Part shown: in pieces, positions 35,574 to 47,898 of the stretch
Layout of the letters: each line of letters opens with the position of its first letter
Numbering within the stretch: the first letter of the stretch is position 1
Source: Fomitopsis serialis
Taxonomy: Eukaryota; Basidiomycota; Agaricomycetes; Polyporales; Fomitopsidaceae
NCBI RefSeq assembly: GCF_022376445.1
Contig: NW_025955051.1
Location: forward strand, 94,178-158,177
Direction: 5' to 3'
DNA: 64,000 nucleotides
The notes under the pieces: model-generated
The model's database searches: none
Told to the model about the DNA's origin: nothing
Seen by the model: only the letters and a program-made list of their open reading frames with translations
Translations under genes and position numbers: made by a program

Positions 35574-36820
35574 TCACGCCTCCTGCTCCTCCTGGATATC
35601 CAGGTCCTTCGCAACGTCCTGCCACGCATCCATATCCTGCGCGAGCCTGTCCGCATGCGCCCGCGCGTTCACATACGTCGCGTTCCCGAGGAGGAGCCAG
35701 AACGGCAGCGTCCTGCCCGCCGCGCACCCCTCGCCGCGCACGACGTCGACGACGACCTCGACCGCGCGGTCCGTGTCGCCGCGCGCCTTGTGCCAGAGCT
35801 TGTTGAAGCGCGCCATCTCCTCCTCGCGCATCGCGTCGTACGCGGGGATGTGGTGCGCCATCACGTACGGCGCGGTGTGCAGCTTCTCCGTGCGGAAGTG
35901 CCCTGGGCAACGAGCAGCACCTTCACGTTGAACCGCGCGACCTCCGCGGCGAGCGTCTCACTGTATGCTGGGGGGCCCGAGGCTGTTAGCCCCTGCCGTG
36001 AGGAGGGCTGAGGGGGACGCACCGTGGATGGCCGCTTTGGATGCGATGTAGTATCCGGTCATCTATGCGGCTGGTCAGCGGCCGACCGACTGGATGCGTC
36101 AGGAAGGAGGAAGCACGTACGACCGCATCTGGCTTCCAGACCGACCGACTCCCAAAGAACACGACAGTCCCGGACCTGCGGTCGCGCATGTAGGGCAGGA
36201 TCGCGTGCGTGACGTTCAGCTGGCCGAAGAAGTTGACGTTGAACTGCTCCAGAGCCTTCGTGGACCTTCAGAGCATCCCGCACATAGTCAGCACAACTGG
36301 CACTTGGAAGGGGGGCCGAGGAGACCACGACTACGACAACGAGGCACGCACCCTCCCTCCTCCAGCAGGCTCTTCGGCGCGTTCCCTGCGTTGTTCACGA
36401 GCACGTCCACCCTCCCCCACACCGCGACGGCCTCCGCGGCCTTGCGCCTGATGCTCTCCTCCGGCTCCGTCACGTCGAGCTCCAGGATGTGCAGCCGCGC
36501 GCGCGCCGCGTCGTCCACCTCCAGGGGAAAGTCGGCCCGCGCGCGCACGGTCGCGACGACGCTGTCGCCGCGAGCGAGGATCGCGCGAACGAGGCGCTTG
36601 CCGAACCCTGAGGACGTGCCTGTGCGTGGAACGGAGGATCAGCACTCCGCCCCGGGAGGAGGGGTACGATACGAGGGCCAGGCGAGCGCGACTAGGCGAG
36701 AGCTTCCTCTGCGGGACGTCGATCCGAGGTCGCCGTGCACGCACCTGTGACGAACCACACCTTTTGGCTGGGCTGCGAGGCTGGAGCGCCGTTCGTGGTG
36801 GGGACGATATCGCCGTTCAT
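35574..36820 (-). pseudogene. Short-chain dehydrogenase/reductase with one single-base frameshift
   Basis: Classical SDR of about 300 residues, read leftward. The start MNGDIVPTTNGAPASQ leads to KVWFVTG, an intron, then TSSGFGKRLV, together the TGxxxGxG cofactor loop. Next come LELDVTEP, VDVLVNNAGNAPKSL, NVTHAILPYMRDRRSGTVVF, the serine strand FFGSRS, and after an intron the active site YYIASK (near 36036-36056). After YSETLAAEVARFNVKVLLVA the frame is broken near 35898: the family's continuation FRTEKLHTAPYVMAHHIP lies one base out of register and then runs cleanly to the stop at 35574-35576. One base appears lost between AC and TTC. The active site lies upstream of the break, so only the C-terminal third would be affected. 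The cause may be true decay or a base error. Confidence 0.85.
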
Positions 36821-38562
36821 GTTGTTAGATGGTGCCGACCGCTGTCGAGACTATGGGTGGATGGGACGAGGGGTGTGCTGGGCGGGGTGGCAGCGCGGTG
36901 CTGGTCATGCGTACAGTTAAGCCTATGCCCCGCTGCTCTCGGTGCTCCCGAAGTCCGAGCTGACCATGCAGCCTTGATCGCGGCCACAATTCTCCTGATC
37001 TCAGCGGTCTGGTCCTAGGATCCTGCGCATGCACACAAGCGCTGAGGAGGACGCCGACGTACCCACGCCCCCAGTCGGGCCGTGCAATTTATCGCCTGCG
37101 CGGTAGTCTCCGTTGCAGACCATACAAGTCGGCAAGCCTCCCGCGCGGATGCTTGGAGCAGGAGCGGGAATAGGATGCCTTTGTGCGCGGGTCCCTCCTT
37201 CTCATCTATCAGCTGGGGTGGACTAGATGCCTTCTGCAAATGATAAGAACATTGCAGCGTCGTTTGGATGTGCATGAGAAGGCCACTTACCGCGCATGGC
37301 CTGAGCGGCAGTTGTGTCGGCGAGCACGGGGCCACGGGCGCAATTTGAATACAGCTTCACGGTTCGCTGCCGAGCGCTGACCGCCGAGGCCGTTAATGCC
37401 AGTGTCGCGATTGCCAATCATAGCAGATACGGAAGGACTTGCGTCCTGTCGACAACGGTGCTGTGAGGCCTGTTGCGTTTCACTACGTGGCAGTCGGAAG
37501 ATTGTGCACATACTCTGTCTGCGAAGTGCATGCTTCCATCAGATGCGCGTCGCACGTACTCTCAGCGGCCGCACTTGAACATCCAAATTCGTGTGCGGCT
37601 TCGCGCCCTGACTGTATTTTGGGTATGGGATCATGATCGGAGTGCCATACAAGGAGGAGGGATGGTACGTACGTGGTGCTGTTGGAAACCGCTCCCTTCG
37701 TGGCGCAGCCTCAAGATTGCCCGGAACACCTTGCACGTCAGCCCAAACCTTGCAGGATTGACGCGTCCTTGATGGCCACATGATAGCAACTCCCATTCAG
37801 ACAGTTTTCAGGAATGTGCACGGGTGATGAGAGAACACAGGCCAGGGGTCGGCATATACCGGATTCAAGTTACCGGGGCCCTACGTTCTGGTACGTCGCC
37901 TAAGCGCTCGCCGGTATGTTGTACGGCAGATCGCACGGCCCCCGGACAGCGCATCCTGCGGACCATCCTCCTCCGATCGCGGAGCGGAGCGGTGTGATCA
38001 GTTAGGCTGGATCAGTTCAGTAACTTATTCTACGTCCCAAATCCAGCCAACTGTTACGACAGTCAACACCACGGTACCGATTCGCCTCGGGGCTCTCGTC
38101 CCCTGGGGCCTGGGACCCGCAAGGTCTCCTACTTATCGGCGTCCCTGCTGAATAGGGTCGACTTCGACTTGGAGGACTTGTCCAACCCCGGTCCTTTGAC
38201 GCCCCGTGTCTGTCACTGGCAATGCAAAAACTCTCATCGGCCGTCAAAGGTCGCAGCGTGCAGCTCCGACTGGCATACGACACATCACTGATATAAGAAG
38301 CACGTCCTGGTGCAATGACAACGCCTTCGAATTCTGAGCCCATGTACTGCCAGTGGCCGCGGCTGGCATCCAGGACACTGAACGCAACATCTTATACTGT
38401 AAGTGAGCACCTGCAGGTCAGTTGCTTCCCACATTCTTGATGTCGTGTCGTGAATGCGAGGTATTAAGCCGCTTCTGAATCAGGCGCTCTGCGGGATCCG
38501 TTCGCTGTCTTTGCGACTCGCCGCCTCACCAGAACGCCAGGCCTCGAACGACGATCGCAGCC
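36821..38562. other. No supported gene
   Basis: Frames of 60-130 codons on both strands, including 38017-38343 on minus, with no family resemblance. No repeat was recognised. Confidence 0.45.
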
Positions 38563-40814
38563 ATGGGCGAGGACCTCAACAAGACCATCGGCGCGCTGCT
38601 CATAGGCACGCTGCTGACCTCGGTGTACGTCTGCGCGCGCGCGCGTCTCCGTGCGGATCTCTCATGCGTTCTCACTGGCAGAGGATTCGGCATTACCACG
38701 ATGCAAACATACCTTTGGTACCGCAACTATCCCAACGACCCAAGGTTGATCCGTCTGGTGGTGAGCATCCGCACCCGCCGGCTTCACTGCGATCGTGAGT
38801 ATTGACGATGTTCATTATTAGGTCTGGTCGCTCTTGTCAGTGGCCCGGATGATCGATTCTCGGTTGTGATCGTACTGACTTCCCCGCCCAAGCATACTTG
38901 ACATATTCCACATCACTCTGAGCATGCATGTCATTTACTACTACCTCATCCTCAACTACGACAATGCTCCCGCTCTGCAACTCTCAGTCTGGTGGGTAGC
39001 CCTCGCGGCCATGCCGATTCATCCGTCTCACAGCTTTGCAGGAGTTTCGATGTGAGGCATCTCTAATCTGCGCCTGTCCCGGATGCTGACTAGTTCGCTG
39101 GAAGGTCACCGTGGCAGTGACGGTGGGTGTTATGCACTCTGCTCCCTCGCGATCTGCTCACAATTCGTTTCAGGCGGTCATCACCTGTATAGCACACGGG
39201 TCAGTAACTCGCACTCGCAAATTCACAAGGTCGATCTAACTGGTTGCAGGTTCTACGCCCGCCGCGTGTACATATGTAAGCCCGTCCCGGCCCTTCAAGG
39301 TCGCTGAAGCGTCATTGACGTTCTTCACAGTGGGGAACCGAAATTGGGTCTTACCCGTCGTCATTGTACGTCGGCCGCGTGGCCCTTCGCAATCCCTGCC
39401 TTCATTAATCATTCACCACCTGTTTTAGGCCGTCCTGTCAAGCATCCGGCTAGGTAAGTCGCCCAGTCAAACTGGCTCCCGATCTGTTGCTCATTTACGT
39501 CGCAGTCTTCGGGTGCAGTAAGCATTCGCGCTCTCCGCGTTGTACTATAAGGCTAAACGATTCCTGCTTTTAGTCGTGACGGGGCGCATGTACGTCGTCG
39601 TCCATATCTCACGTCAGAACGCACAGACTCACGGTGGCGTGCCCTGGCAGGTTGGAAATCAAAGTGCTCGCGGAGCTGCCGCACAGGATTGGGGTATGCA
39701 CCTTCTCAAACCGTTAAATCCAGCACGTGTCCACTTACATTGTACCTTCTGTCTAGGCTCTCGTTGGGATTGGCATGGGCGCGGGCAGCCTTGCGGACTG
39801 GATCATCACGGCGTCGCTGGTCTTCTTCCTGCGCCGGAACAGGAATGTCCTGAAGGAGTGAGTCGACTCTGTCCTTGGACTGGCAGACGACAGACAGCGG
39901 ATTGCTGACCCTGCTCCCTCCTGCGAACCATGATGCATCACTACATCAGCACGAACAACGTACGTCTGCAGATCCGTGTGTAGGCGCGTCACCGCTGACG
40001 CCTTCCCCGCGGACAGCTGCTCGACAAATTGACGTATTGGACGGTCAACAACGGGCTCTTCACGAGGTCTGTGTCCCTTTCCGTGCGCAGACTCGCATTC
40101 AAGTTGTCTGACGATGGTCCGTGCAGTATCGTCGGCGTCTGTGTGATTGTAACCGTACGTGCACCCTGAGGGCTGCCTGGCACGAACGCGCGCGCTGAGC
40201 CTCGCGCGGTACAGCTGCTGTCCATGCCCTACAACATGATCTACCTCGCCTTCCATCTGCTCCTCAGCAAACGTACGTCCCCGGAAGTCCCATCCCCGGA
40301 TCGTACTCTGACCGTCCACCTCCCCAGTATATGCGAACTCCCTCCTCGCGACGTGAGTTCATCCCCAATCAGCCACGCGCTCTGATCTGACGGGTCGACA
40401 TGGAACAGACTGAACTACCGGAAGGCGCACCGCGGGCGCGGGATCGACGAGACGACGTATGGCCACCCGCTCTCCTCCCTGCGGATCGCCCCGATGGAGA
40501 GCACCCTGCAGTACACGACCCGCGAGTCCGTCAAGGTGCGTCCCGCTCCCCGCCGGTACCTCACACGCACGGCTACTAACGGTGCGGATGGGCCCGACAA
40601 GGTTTCGGGCGTCAACCCCCCTGTCGTGCACGTCATGACCGACACCATCACCGACTCTACTGCCACACAGGGCGGGGCTACCGTACGTGTTCCTTGGATG
40701 TCCTATCTGGCTGGAAGGGCTCACGCGTGTCGATGGCAGAGCGACAGCGACAGCGGGCGCTACCCGGCTGACAAGGATGTCAAGATGTATGACCTCCAGG
40801 ACGGCGCTGCATGA
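38563..40814 (+). CDS. DUF6534-type multi-pass membrane protein
   Basis: Fungal integral membrane protein. The start (CAGCCATGGGC context) gives MGEDLNKTIGALLIGTLLTS, then after an intron GITTMQTYLWYRNYPNDPR, the standard opening of DUF6534 proteins. Next come LDIFHITLSMHVIYYYLIL and LQLSVW, later LADWIITASLVFFLRRNR, then the conserved C-terminal block with the KLTYWTVNNGLFTS step, LPYNMIYLAFHLLLSK and NSLLATLNYRKAHRGRG. At least eight or nine introns are implied, and the middle exons (39060-39760) are only roughly placed. The cytosolic tail is Ser/Thr-rich. The family has no known biochemical function. It lies head-to-tail before the convergent LEU4-type gene. Confidence 0.8.
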
Positions 40815-41734
40815 GACTCGTCCGTCCCGGTTCGGTGCTTTGTACTCATGACACGAACGCTCGCCCGCCTCTGTTGTTTTGCATGTACTCGCTTGTACGA
40901 TGTTGTCCCCTTGGAGTTGGATGTACGACGCTGTATGGTATGCTGACCGCCTTATTAATGCGCTGCGCTGGATTCGGTACCCTCTTTGACCTCAGCCGCC
41001 ATGTGATGAGCCAACGGAACGGAGGCGTACAACTACCGCTTCCTCCGATCTTCGTCGCAGTACAGTCGGATGATGGGATGCGGCCCGCGCTGAACTCTAA
41101 GTTTACCGCGGATGGCAGCTACTTGTCTCACGCACTGCGTCCCGTTGCGGTATGGCGGTGGGGTACCAGTGTCGAAGTCGACTAGTGGCCTTCCGATGAG
41201 CAAACACTCTGATTCGACTGTTGAGCGGTGCTTCTACCCCAAGTCGTAGGCACCCTCATAAGGCGCAGTACCATCAAGGCTCGACGGCATCTACTCACTA
41301 TGCGGTGCAAGCGCACGCTGTATTAGGCCAGGAGAGCTACCCGCTGTGCTTACTCGGACAGGCGAGTGCCATGGGCGCAGCAAGCATATATATCAGTGGA
41401 GATCCTGACCAGGTGCAATAGAGGGTGTCCTCCCTAATTGACGAGGACCCCATGACCACGCCATTCATTGCAGTGCCTCTAGAACCATGTGGAAAGTCCT
41501 CACGCTCCCACAACTGGCGCGGTAATCAAAGCTGTCACTGCTAGTCAGCACCTTTGACGGCCAGATGTCCGATAGCCGTGGACGTACGTTAGGCTTCCCA
41601 AACTGTACATGCGTGATGTTTCTTAGAGAGACTGGCGCTCACCAGCCTTGAACGTTGGAACTCTACCTAATGTACATGGAGGGATACACGCGAACGTCGT
41701 ACGTACGATGCATAGCTCGAACCACTTCATACGG
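40815..41734. other. Convergent intergenic region, no supported gene
   Basis: Frame 40811-41185 (124 codons) begins inside the previous gene's stop region and has no recognisable domain. Confidence 0.45.
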
Positions 41735-44282
41735 TTATATGACGACGCCTAAGGGAGATTCAGACGAGGGTGCCTGAGCCACAGTTGACGCGTTGACGGC
41801 AGACACGAGAGTCGCTTTCAGCATGGACGTGGTGATATCAGTATCAACACCGATTCCCCACGCCTCGTGCGAGCCATCCGTCAGAGAGGCCAGTCGTACG
41901 AAGCTGGCGTACCCCGCACCGCTTCCGTCTGGGCGGCCCGTCGGCGGAGAGACCACCACCTCGCGTACCTGCAGCGCCCCCAGATCGTCGCTCACCGCCG
42001 ACAGGAAGCAGGATACCACATCCGCGCCCGTGCAGGACAGCGACTTCTGCGCCCCGTGCAGCTCGATCGTCGCGTCCAGCTGCAAGGCACGGACAGGCCC
42101 TGTCTGGCTCGTGATCGAGAACGAGCAGAGTCGCATGCCTCTGCACGGCGAGGGCTCCTTCGACGACCCGTAGCAATAATGCGCGATGAAGCGCGCCGCG
42201 AGCTGGGCCGCCGACATGCAGCGCGCACTGCCGTCCACGCAGAACTTGGAGAGCGTATCATGCATCCCGTCCGGGAGATGCAGCCTGTAGTCGATCTGTA
42301 AGACGCGCATCACGTCTTTCCAGGACATGATCGTGGTCGCGGGGACGAGGCTGGAGCTCCTGCCGATGGTCCTGTTAACCGCGCTCACAACCGCGAGCAC
42401 AGTAGAACGAGGGGCGCTCGGGTCCATGCCCACTCCCCATGTGCAGAGCACTGGCGACAGTTCCTCTTCGCGCTCGCTGAGCAGCACGAAGGACGTGAAT
42501 GCAGAGACGCCTCCCCCGTCTGCGGCAGAAGTGTCTGCCTCGGCCAAGTGGCGGCTCACACCGAGGCGAGTATGGAGTGCCTCGACCACTGCAGAAGCGA
42601 GGCTCGCACCCTCTCCATGCAATGTATAGGTCGTATCACCGATGTTCACCGAGCCCTCGAAGATGACGATGCGTGTGCCGTCTTGGATTCTCTCAGAAGT
42701 GATGCAGTCCGCGAGCGACATGCCCGCATGTGAGTGGCTTCCTGAAAGGTGGTACGTCTCGCGGAAGGTCGCCACGACATCCTCGGGGGACATCTCGCAC
42801 CCACGACGCTCCGCCTGCTCCTGGACGACGCGGTAGAAGTCTTGCTGTACGGCCCGCGGGAGGTCTATCTTCAGGCGCTCCTTGACGACGTACGCGATCC
42901 CGCCCTTGCCCGACTGGGAGTTGACTCGGATGACAGCCTCGTACGTCCGCCCGATGTCCGCGGGGTCCAGCGGGAGGTACGGAACGTCCCAGAGCAGCGG
43001 CTGGCCGGTGGTTTTCGCGACTGCGTGCCGTGCCACCTGGGCCTCGAGCCCCTTCTTGATCCCGTCCTGGTGCTGTCCGGAGAATGCGGTGAAGATGAGC
43101 TCCCCGGCGTAGGGGTGCCGGGGATGGACAGGGATGGAGGTGAGCTCGGTCACGAGGTCTATCGTGGATTGTATATTGCTGAAGTCCAGTCCGCAGGGCA
43201 CGCCTTGCGTGTACATGTTGAGTGCGACGGTGACGAGGTCTACGTTGCCTGACCGTTCTCCGTTCCCTAGAAGGCAGCCCTCGACTCGGTCGGCACCGGC
43301 GAGCAGTCCGAGCTCGGTCGCAGCCACCGCGGTACCCCTGTCGTTGTGACAGTGGAGACTGACCATGACTTCGTTTCTGTCAGGGATGTGCTTGCAGAAA
43401 TATTCTATCTATTGCGCAACAAGGTAAGGAGGAGTTCGAAGAGCAGGGATCTACTCACCTGGTCGGCATAATGGTTGGGGGGTGCCATTTCGACCGTTGA
43501 CGGCAGATTGTACATGATGCGGTCATCGCCTGGCCCAGCTAATCCCCACGCACGCTTTACAGCGCTGCAGATCTCGATGACGTACTCCGGCTCTGTCTGG
43601 GAGAACGCTTCGATGCCGTACGCGAGCCTAAACCGAGTGCCATAACGATCGCGGTACTCGTCGGCGAGCTGGCGCACGATGATCGTATGTCGCACTGCCA
43701 AATCGATGATCTCTTCTTTGCTCTTGCGAAACACGACCTCGCGGAAACACGGTGCCGTCGAATTGAAGAGGCTGATGATAACTCGACGAGCCCCGGCAGT
43801 GGCTTCAAAGGTACGATTGATCAAGTCTGCACGGGCAGCGGTCATCACCTGAAGATTGCAAGCGCGCATTAGACCCAGCGCATCACAAGATTTACTCCGG
43901 CAAGAACGCCACTGACCTGAATCCAGATGTCGTCTGGAATCTCGCCGTCGTCGATTAGTCGGCGAACAAAGTTGAATTCCGTGTCGCTTGAGGCCGGGTA
44001 CCCGATCTCGATCTCCTTGAAACGACACTGCACCAGGTGGCGGAAGAAGCGCAGCTTCTGGTCTGCAGTCATAGGGCGAGAGAGGGCCTGGTTGCCGTCC
44101 CGCAAGTCGGTGGACAGCCATACGGGATGATGCGTTATGCGTTTGAATGGCCATTCGCGACCTGGGAGGTCAACGGCAGCGTACGGCGAGTACTTCGTAC
44201 TGGGATCCGACCTGCGGTGGCGACAGTAAGTTGGACCAAGTTCGCAACGAGGTGTTTGACGACCATGTCCTACGTACAGCAT
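41735..44282 (-). CDS. LEU4: 2-isopropylmalate synthase (LEU4-type) with an apparently duplicated regulatory half
   Basis: Condenses acetyl-CoA with 2-oxoisovalerate to 2-isopropylmalate, the first committed step of leucine synthesis. Four exons (44278-44282, 43917-44211, 43459-43848, 41735-43408) give 787 residues. Exon 1 is only ATGCT, and joined to exon 2 it gives MLSDPSTKYSPY, matching the family start. Catalytic features are intact: WLSTDLRDGNQAL, FNSTAPCFRE, the metal-binding HCHNDRGTAVAA, GNGERSGNVDL, HPYAGELIFTAFSGQHQDG. The usual fungal length is about 600-620. The extra 170-190 residues lie at the C-terminus, where two LeuA-like modules can be read, about residues 479-576 (ends WGVGMDP..VVSAVN) and 654-771 (ends WGIGVDTD..LVSAVN). 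The linker between them also resembles the linker before the first. End-product inhibition by leucine acts through this domain in the family, so regulation may be altered. Confidence 0.94.
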
Positions 44283-45430
44283 TACTCCGGTGCGGGCCAG
44301 CTGTGGGCATTCGCCAGGGGTGCCAATGTCCCAATGCGAGCGGATACACTCATGTTTTGTACGATGCAGTTATCTCCACTGGTTTCGTTCGGCGGGTAGA
44401 CAGCTAGTGGTTGATGAATATTCCGAATCGAAGTGCGGATAGGTCAGCTTGAGGAAGACACGTCCGCACGACTAGAGCACCATACAATTGAGATGCCATG
44501 CCGTGCACTTCCAAACGCTTTCTGATGACCGCAAACAATCAAGAAAAGTTGAAGATGATGGCGGAGGACGCAGTGTTGGCGCCAAGCGCGTCAGCTTTTG
44601 CGATGTCTGGGATCTCGATTCGTTGAATCGGTTGATGGCAGACTCGGCGCCTTGCGGGCGCCGGTGAGCTGGCAGTGTCCCGGGTCCTATCTCTCCGCTT
44701 CAGTACATCCGAATCGGGGAGAATCGTTGCACAACTTGTCAAAATCCTCCTCAGAGTTCTGGAGATACCACCTCAAGTCGAACTTCAACGGCGGCTCTTC
44801 GGATAGACCTGATTTCGACGCTTCCTCCGATGGACCTGCCGGGCGAATCTCTTGCAGTCGGGGCCACTCCAGCTACAACTCAGCGTCGATCCAGGGCACT
44901 CAATTGACTGATACTCTGGCACATAGCAATGAAGTCTGGAACGTACAGCCTCATGGAAATATGGAATATGTATAAGGTGTCGTGCCTGTGTTGTGCCCTG
45001 AATGCCTTCGTAAAAGCTGATTGCACTTGGGCGTTCGCTCTGCTACGGCTTTGCTGAATAGCGCGAGACCTAAGCGTCAACGGATCTCGTTAGTAGGCAG
45101 TCTTCACGATACGGTGACTTGTCTCGACATTCCTTGTATGTATCAGCCTCAAGTGTTTTTTTCGATGCCTCTGTTCGCCGATACTGTTGGCCGCTTTCCT
45201 GCCTAGCGCTGACCGCATCAATAGGCCCCGCCATGGTCCATTCCCCCCATAGTTCACATCGGATCATGGTGCTTGTCGCGTCTGGCAGGAACGCCACGTA
45301 CTAGTCATCACACAACAGTCAATTCTGTTGGACGGTCCATCATCACGAGCAGATAATCAACGTCGCTATCGGCGGCGCAGGCGCATGACACCCAGAAGTC
45401 CACACCAGATGTCAACATCACGGTGTACTG
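44283..45430. other. Divergent intergenic region between LEU4-type gene and MFS gene
   Basis: About 1.3 kb shared upstream sequence. A 125-codon plus frame at 44598-44975, rich in Ser, has no known domain. No clear paired regulator site was identified. Confidence 0.45.
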
Positions 45431-45437
45431 TATAAAG
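45431..45437 (+). promoter_or_regulatory. Possible TATA box of the MFS gene
   Basis: TATAAAG about 155 bases before the start codon at 45591, further away than is usual but possible. Confidence 0.3.
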
Positions 45438-45590
45438 CGTCGCTAGTGCCGTGGCGGCGAGTTGACGTGGGGCCAATTCTGCGCACGTTTGCGTGATAGA
45501 TGGGTGGGAACAATCCGCGAGTCAAGCGCAGGTTTTAAAGCAAATGCTCAATCAACTTCTATCTGGCGCGCTGTCCCACCTGCTGTGATC

Positions 45591-47898
45591 ATGCCTGAGT
45601 CTCCCATCGAGGAGAAGAAATTCGCAGAACTTGCGTCGCCGCAGCTCTCGTACGCTTCATCGGTAGTGGACCGACGGCGCGTGCTTCGCAAGTTGGACCG
45701 GCATCTTCTCCCATTCGTGTCGGTACTCTATCTCCTATCATTCCTGTGAGTCCCGCTTCTCTGACCATGCGAACGTTGGCACTAAAATCCTTGGGACGCC
45801 AGCGACCGGACCAACATTGGTATGTACATGTATTGTCTTGACAGTGCTGTTCTGACGGTGAGGATGAGACAGGCAATGCGAAGGTCGCAGGGCTTACGAC
45901 AGATCTGCACCTTACGGGCTTGCAATATAACCTATGCTCGGCGATCTTCTTCGTAAGTAAATGTGAAAAGTTCAATAGCCAATTCTGACATGATCGTGCT
46001 ACTAGTTGCCATACACATTCTTCGAGGTGCCATCGTGAGTCGCGCCTTCTCGAGTACGTTTGCTACGATTGTCTGATCGCCGTGTCAATAGGAACATGGC
46101 AATGAAACTACTCAGGCCTTCGCGCTGGAGTGGGCCTACTTGCTATCCCACAAAGATGGTGTACGCTGACCGTCCCTTAGTACCTTGCATCATGGTCTGC
46201 TGGGGCATTGTCATGCTGTCTATGGCCTTCGTGAAGAGCTTCTCCGGACTCATCGCGTAGGTGTTTCACTATCCTGACCATATAGCAATATGCCTGAACA
46301 GTTCCAGAGCACGCATCTTCTTAGGGTTCACAGAGGTATCTGTGTCGATCGTACCCTCGAGCGATATTACTGAACCCACAACAGTCCGGTCTGTTCCCAG
46401 GTGTAACTTTCTACCTATGCATGTGGTATCCTCGAGCGGCACAAGCACAGCGGGTGTCTATCTTCCTGTCTGCGGCCACTGTAGCGGGTAAGCAGCCGTC
46501 AATCGGTGACCTGTCTAAATGTTCACAATCATTCAGGCGCGTTTGGTGGTATTCTCGCATTCGGTATCGAGAGGATGAAAGGGTAGGCGGCGTTTTGGAT
46601 GAATTGTTGGCTCGTATTGAGTCGTCGTTCATCCAGGATCGGTGGACTGGCGGGCTGGTCATGGATTGTAGGTGCATCAACAATGAGGCTACATCATATT
46701 GTTGCTCATGCGCTGTCTAGTTCTTGCTGGAAGGACTGCGTACGTTGCGTTTCATAATCAGAGACGATCGCGCTCAAATAGTGAATTGATAGTCACTGTT
46801 GTCGTTTCGGGTCTCTCATTCTTCTTCATGCATGACGTGCGTGACTTGTTCGTTTTGTATCTGCATGCTTTGACTTATTTGATTTACTCCTAGGATCCAG
46901 AGACAGCCTCATTCTTGACTGTGGAGGAGCGCGAATGGCTCATCAACACCATCAAAGAGGATACAGCTGGCCTCGCCAAAACGTTCCAATGGAAGTTCAT
47001 CGCTCAGGCCCTCAGAGACCGCCACACGTACCTCTACATGCTTCTATATCTCTTGTGCGTCCTCCGCAATTGGGCGACAATGCGCTGCCACTGACTTACA
47101 CATGTGCTCAGTACCGCGATGCCGGCATACAGTTTTGCACTGTTCCTGCCGACGATCATCACCGGCCTCGGGTACTCTGCCGCTCACGCTCAGTTACTCA
47201 CGATCCCTCCCTACGTTGCCGGTTGCATACTAACGGTCGCGTACGGCATGCTGTCCGATCGATGGGGGATGCGTGGCCCTTTCGTGCTGGTCAGCGCCGT
47301 GACCGGTCTTGTTGGCTACGTGATCCTCTTCGCGACAAGCAAAGCTGTGGTGGGTTACATTGGCACCATCATTGCATCCTGCGGGCTTTTCCCCGCAGCG
47401 GCATGCGTGCTGGCGTGGACCGGCGGTAATGTTGGTGGCGATATCAAGCGGGGAGTGGTCATCGCCATGACTATTGGTCTCGGCAACCTCGGAGGGTGTG
47501 TTCATTCGTGGATGTCGGATGGGAGGCTGACTCGTCCCTCAGATTTGCGTCCTCGTTCATCTACCGCGCGCAGGACAGTCCGCGCTATCACCCTGGGCAT
47601 GCTACCAACATCAGTTGTCTCGCAGTCGCGTGAGTGCATAGATTTCCACAAGTGAGGGACTCGATGTTGACTCGGACGTTTTATGGGATGCTAGAGCTGT
47701 ACTCAGTGCTATCGGCATGCTCGAACTTCATCGTTTGAACAGACAGAAGCAACTCCTACGGGACAAAGAGGGCATCACGAGCGAACGCATGGCGGAGTTC
47801 CGCGAAATGGGTGACAGTTCACCTCTTTACAAGTAAATCTCCTTCTGCCGTGCCAAATGCATACCGATGCTGACGGTCTGTACAGGTATACGCTGTAG
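45591..47898 (+). CDS. MFS transporter, anion:cation symporter (allantoate/nicotinate permease) type
   Basis: Twelve-helix plasma-membrane carrier of the ACS family, whose fungal members import organic anions such as allantoate, nicotinate or pantothenate. The start MPESPIEEKKFAELA leads to RKLDRHLLPFVSVLYLLSFL and, after an intron, DRTNIGNAKVAGL, the signature of this family. Then come FFEVPSNMAMK, the segment ARIFLGFTEAG after splicing, MWYPRAAQAQRVSIF, LTVEEREWLINTIKED in the central loop, YSFALFLPTIITGLGYS, LTVAYGMLSDRWGMRGPF and the closing LRDKEGITSERMAEFREMGD, a typical tail. About eight or nine introns occur in the first 1.4 kb. Some exon edges (46270-46420) are approximate. No break is required. 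It is divergently oriented to the LEU4-type gene, so it could move a pathway substrate or product, which is inference. Confidence 0.9.
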
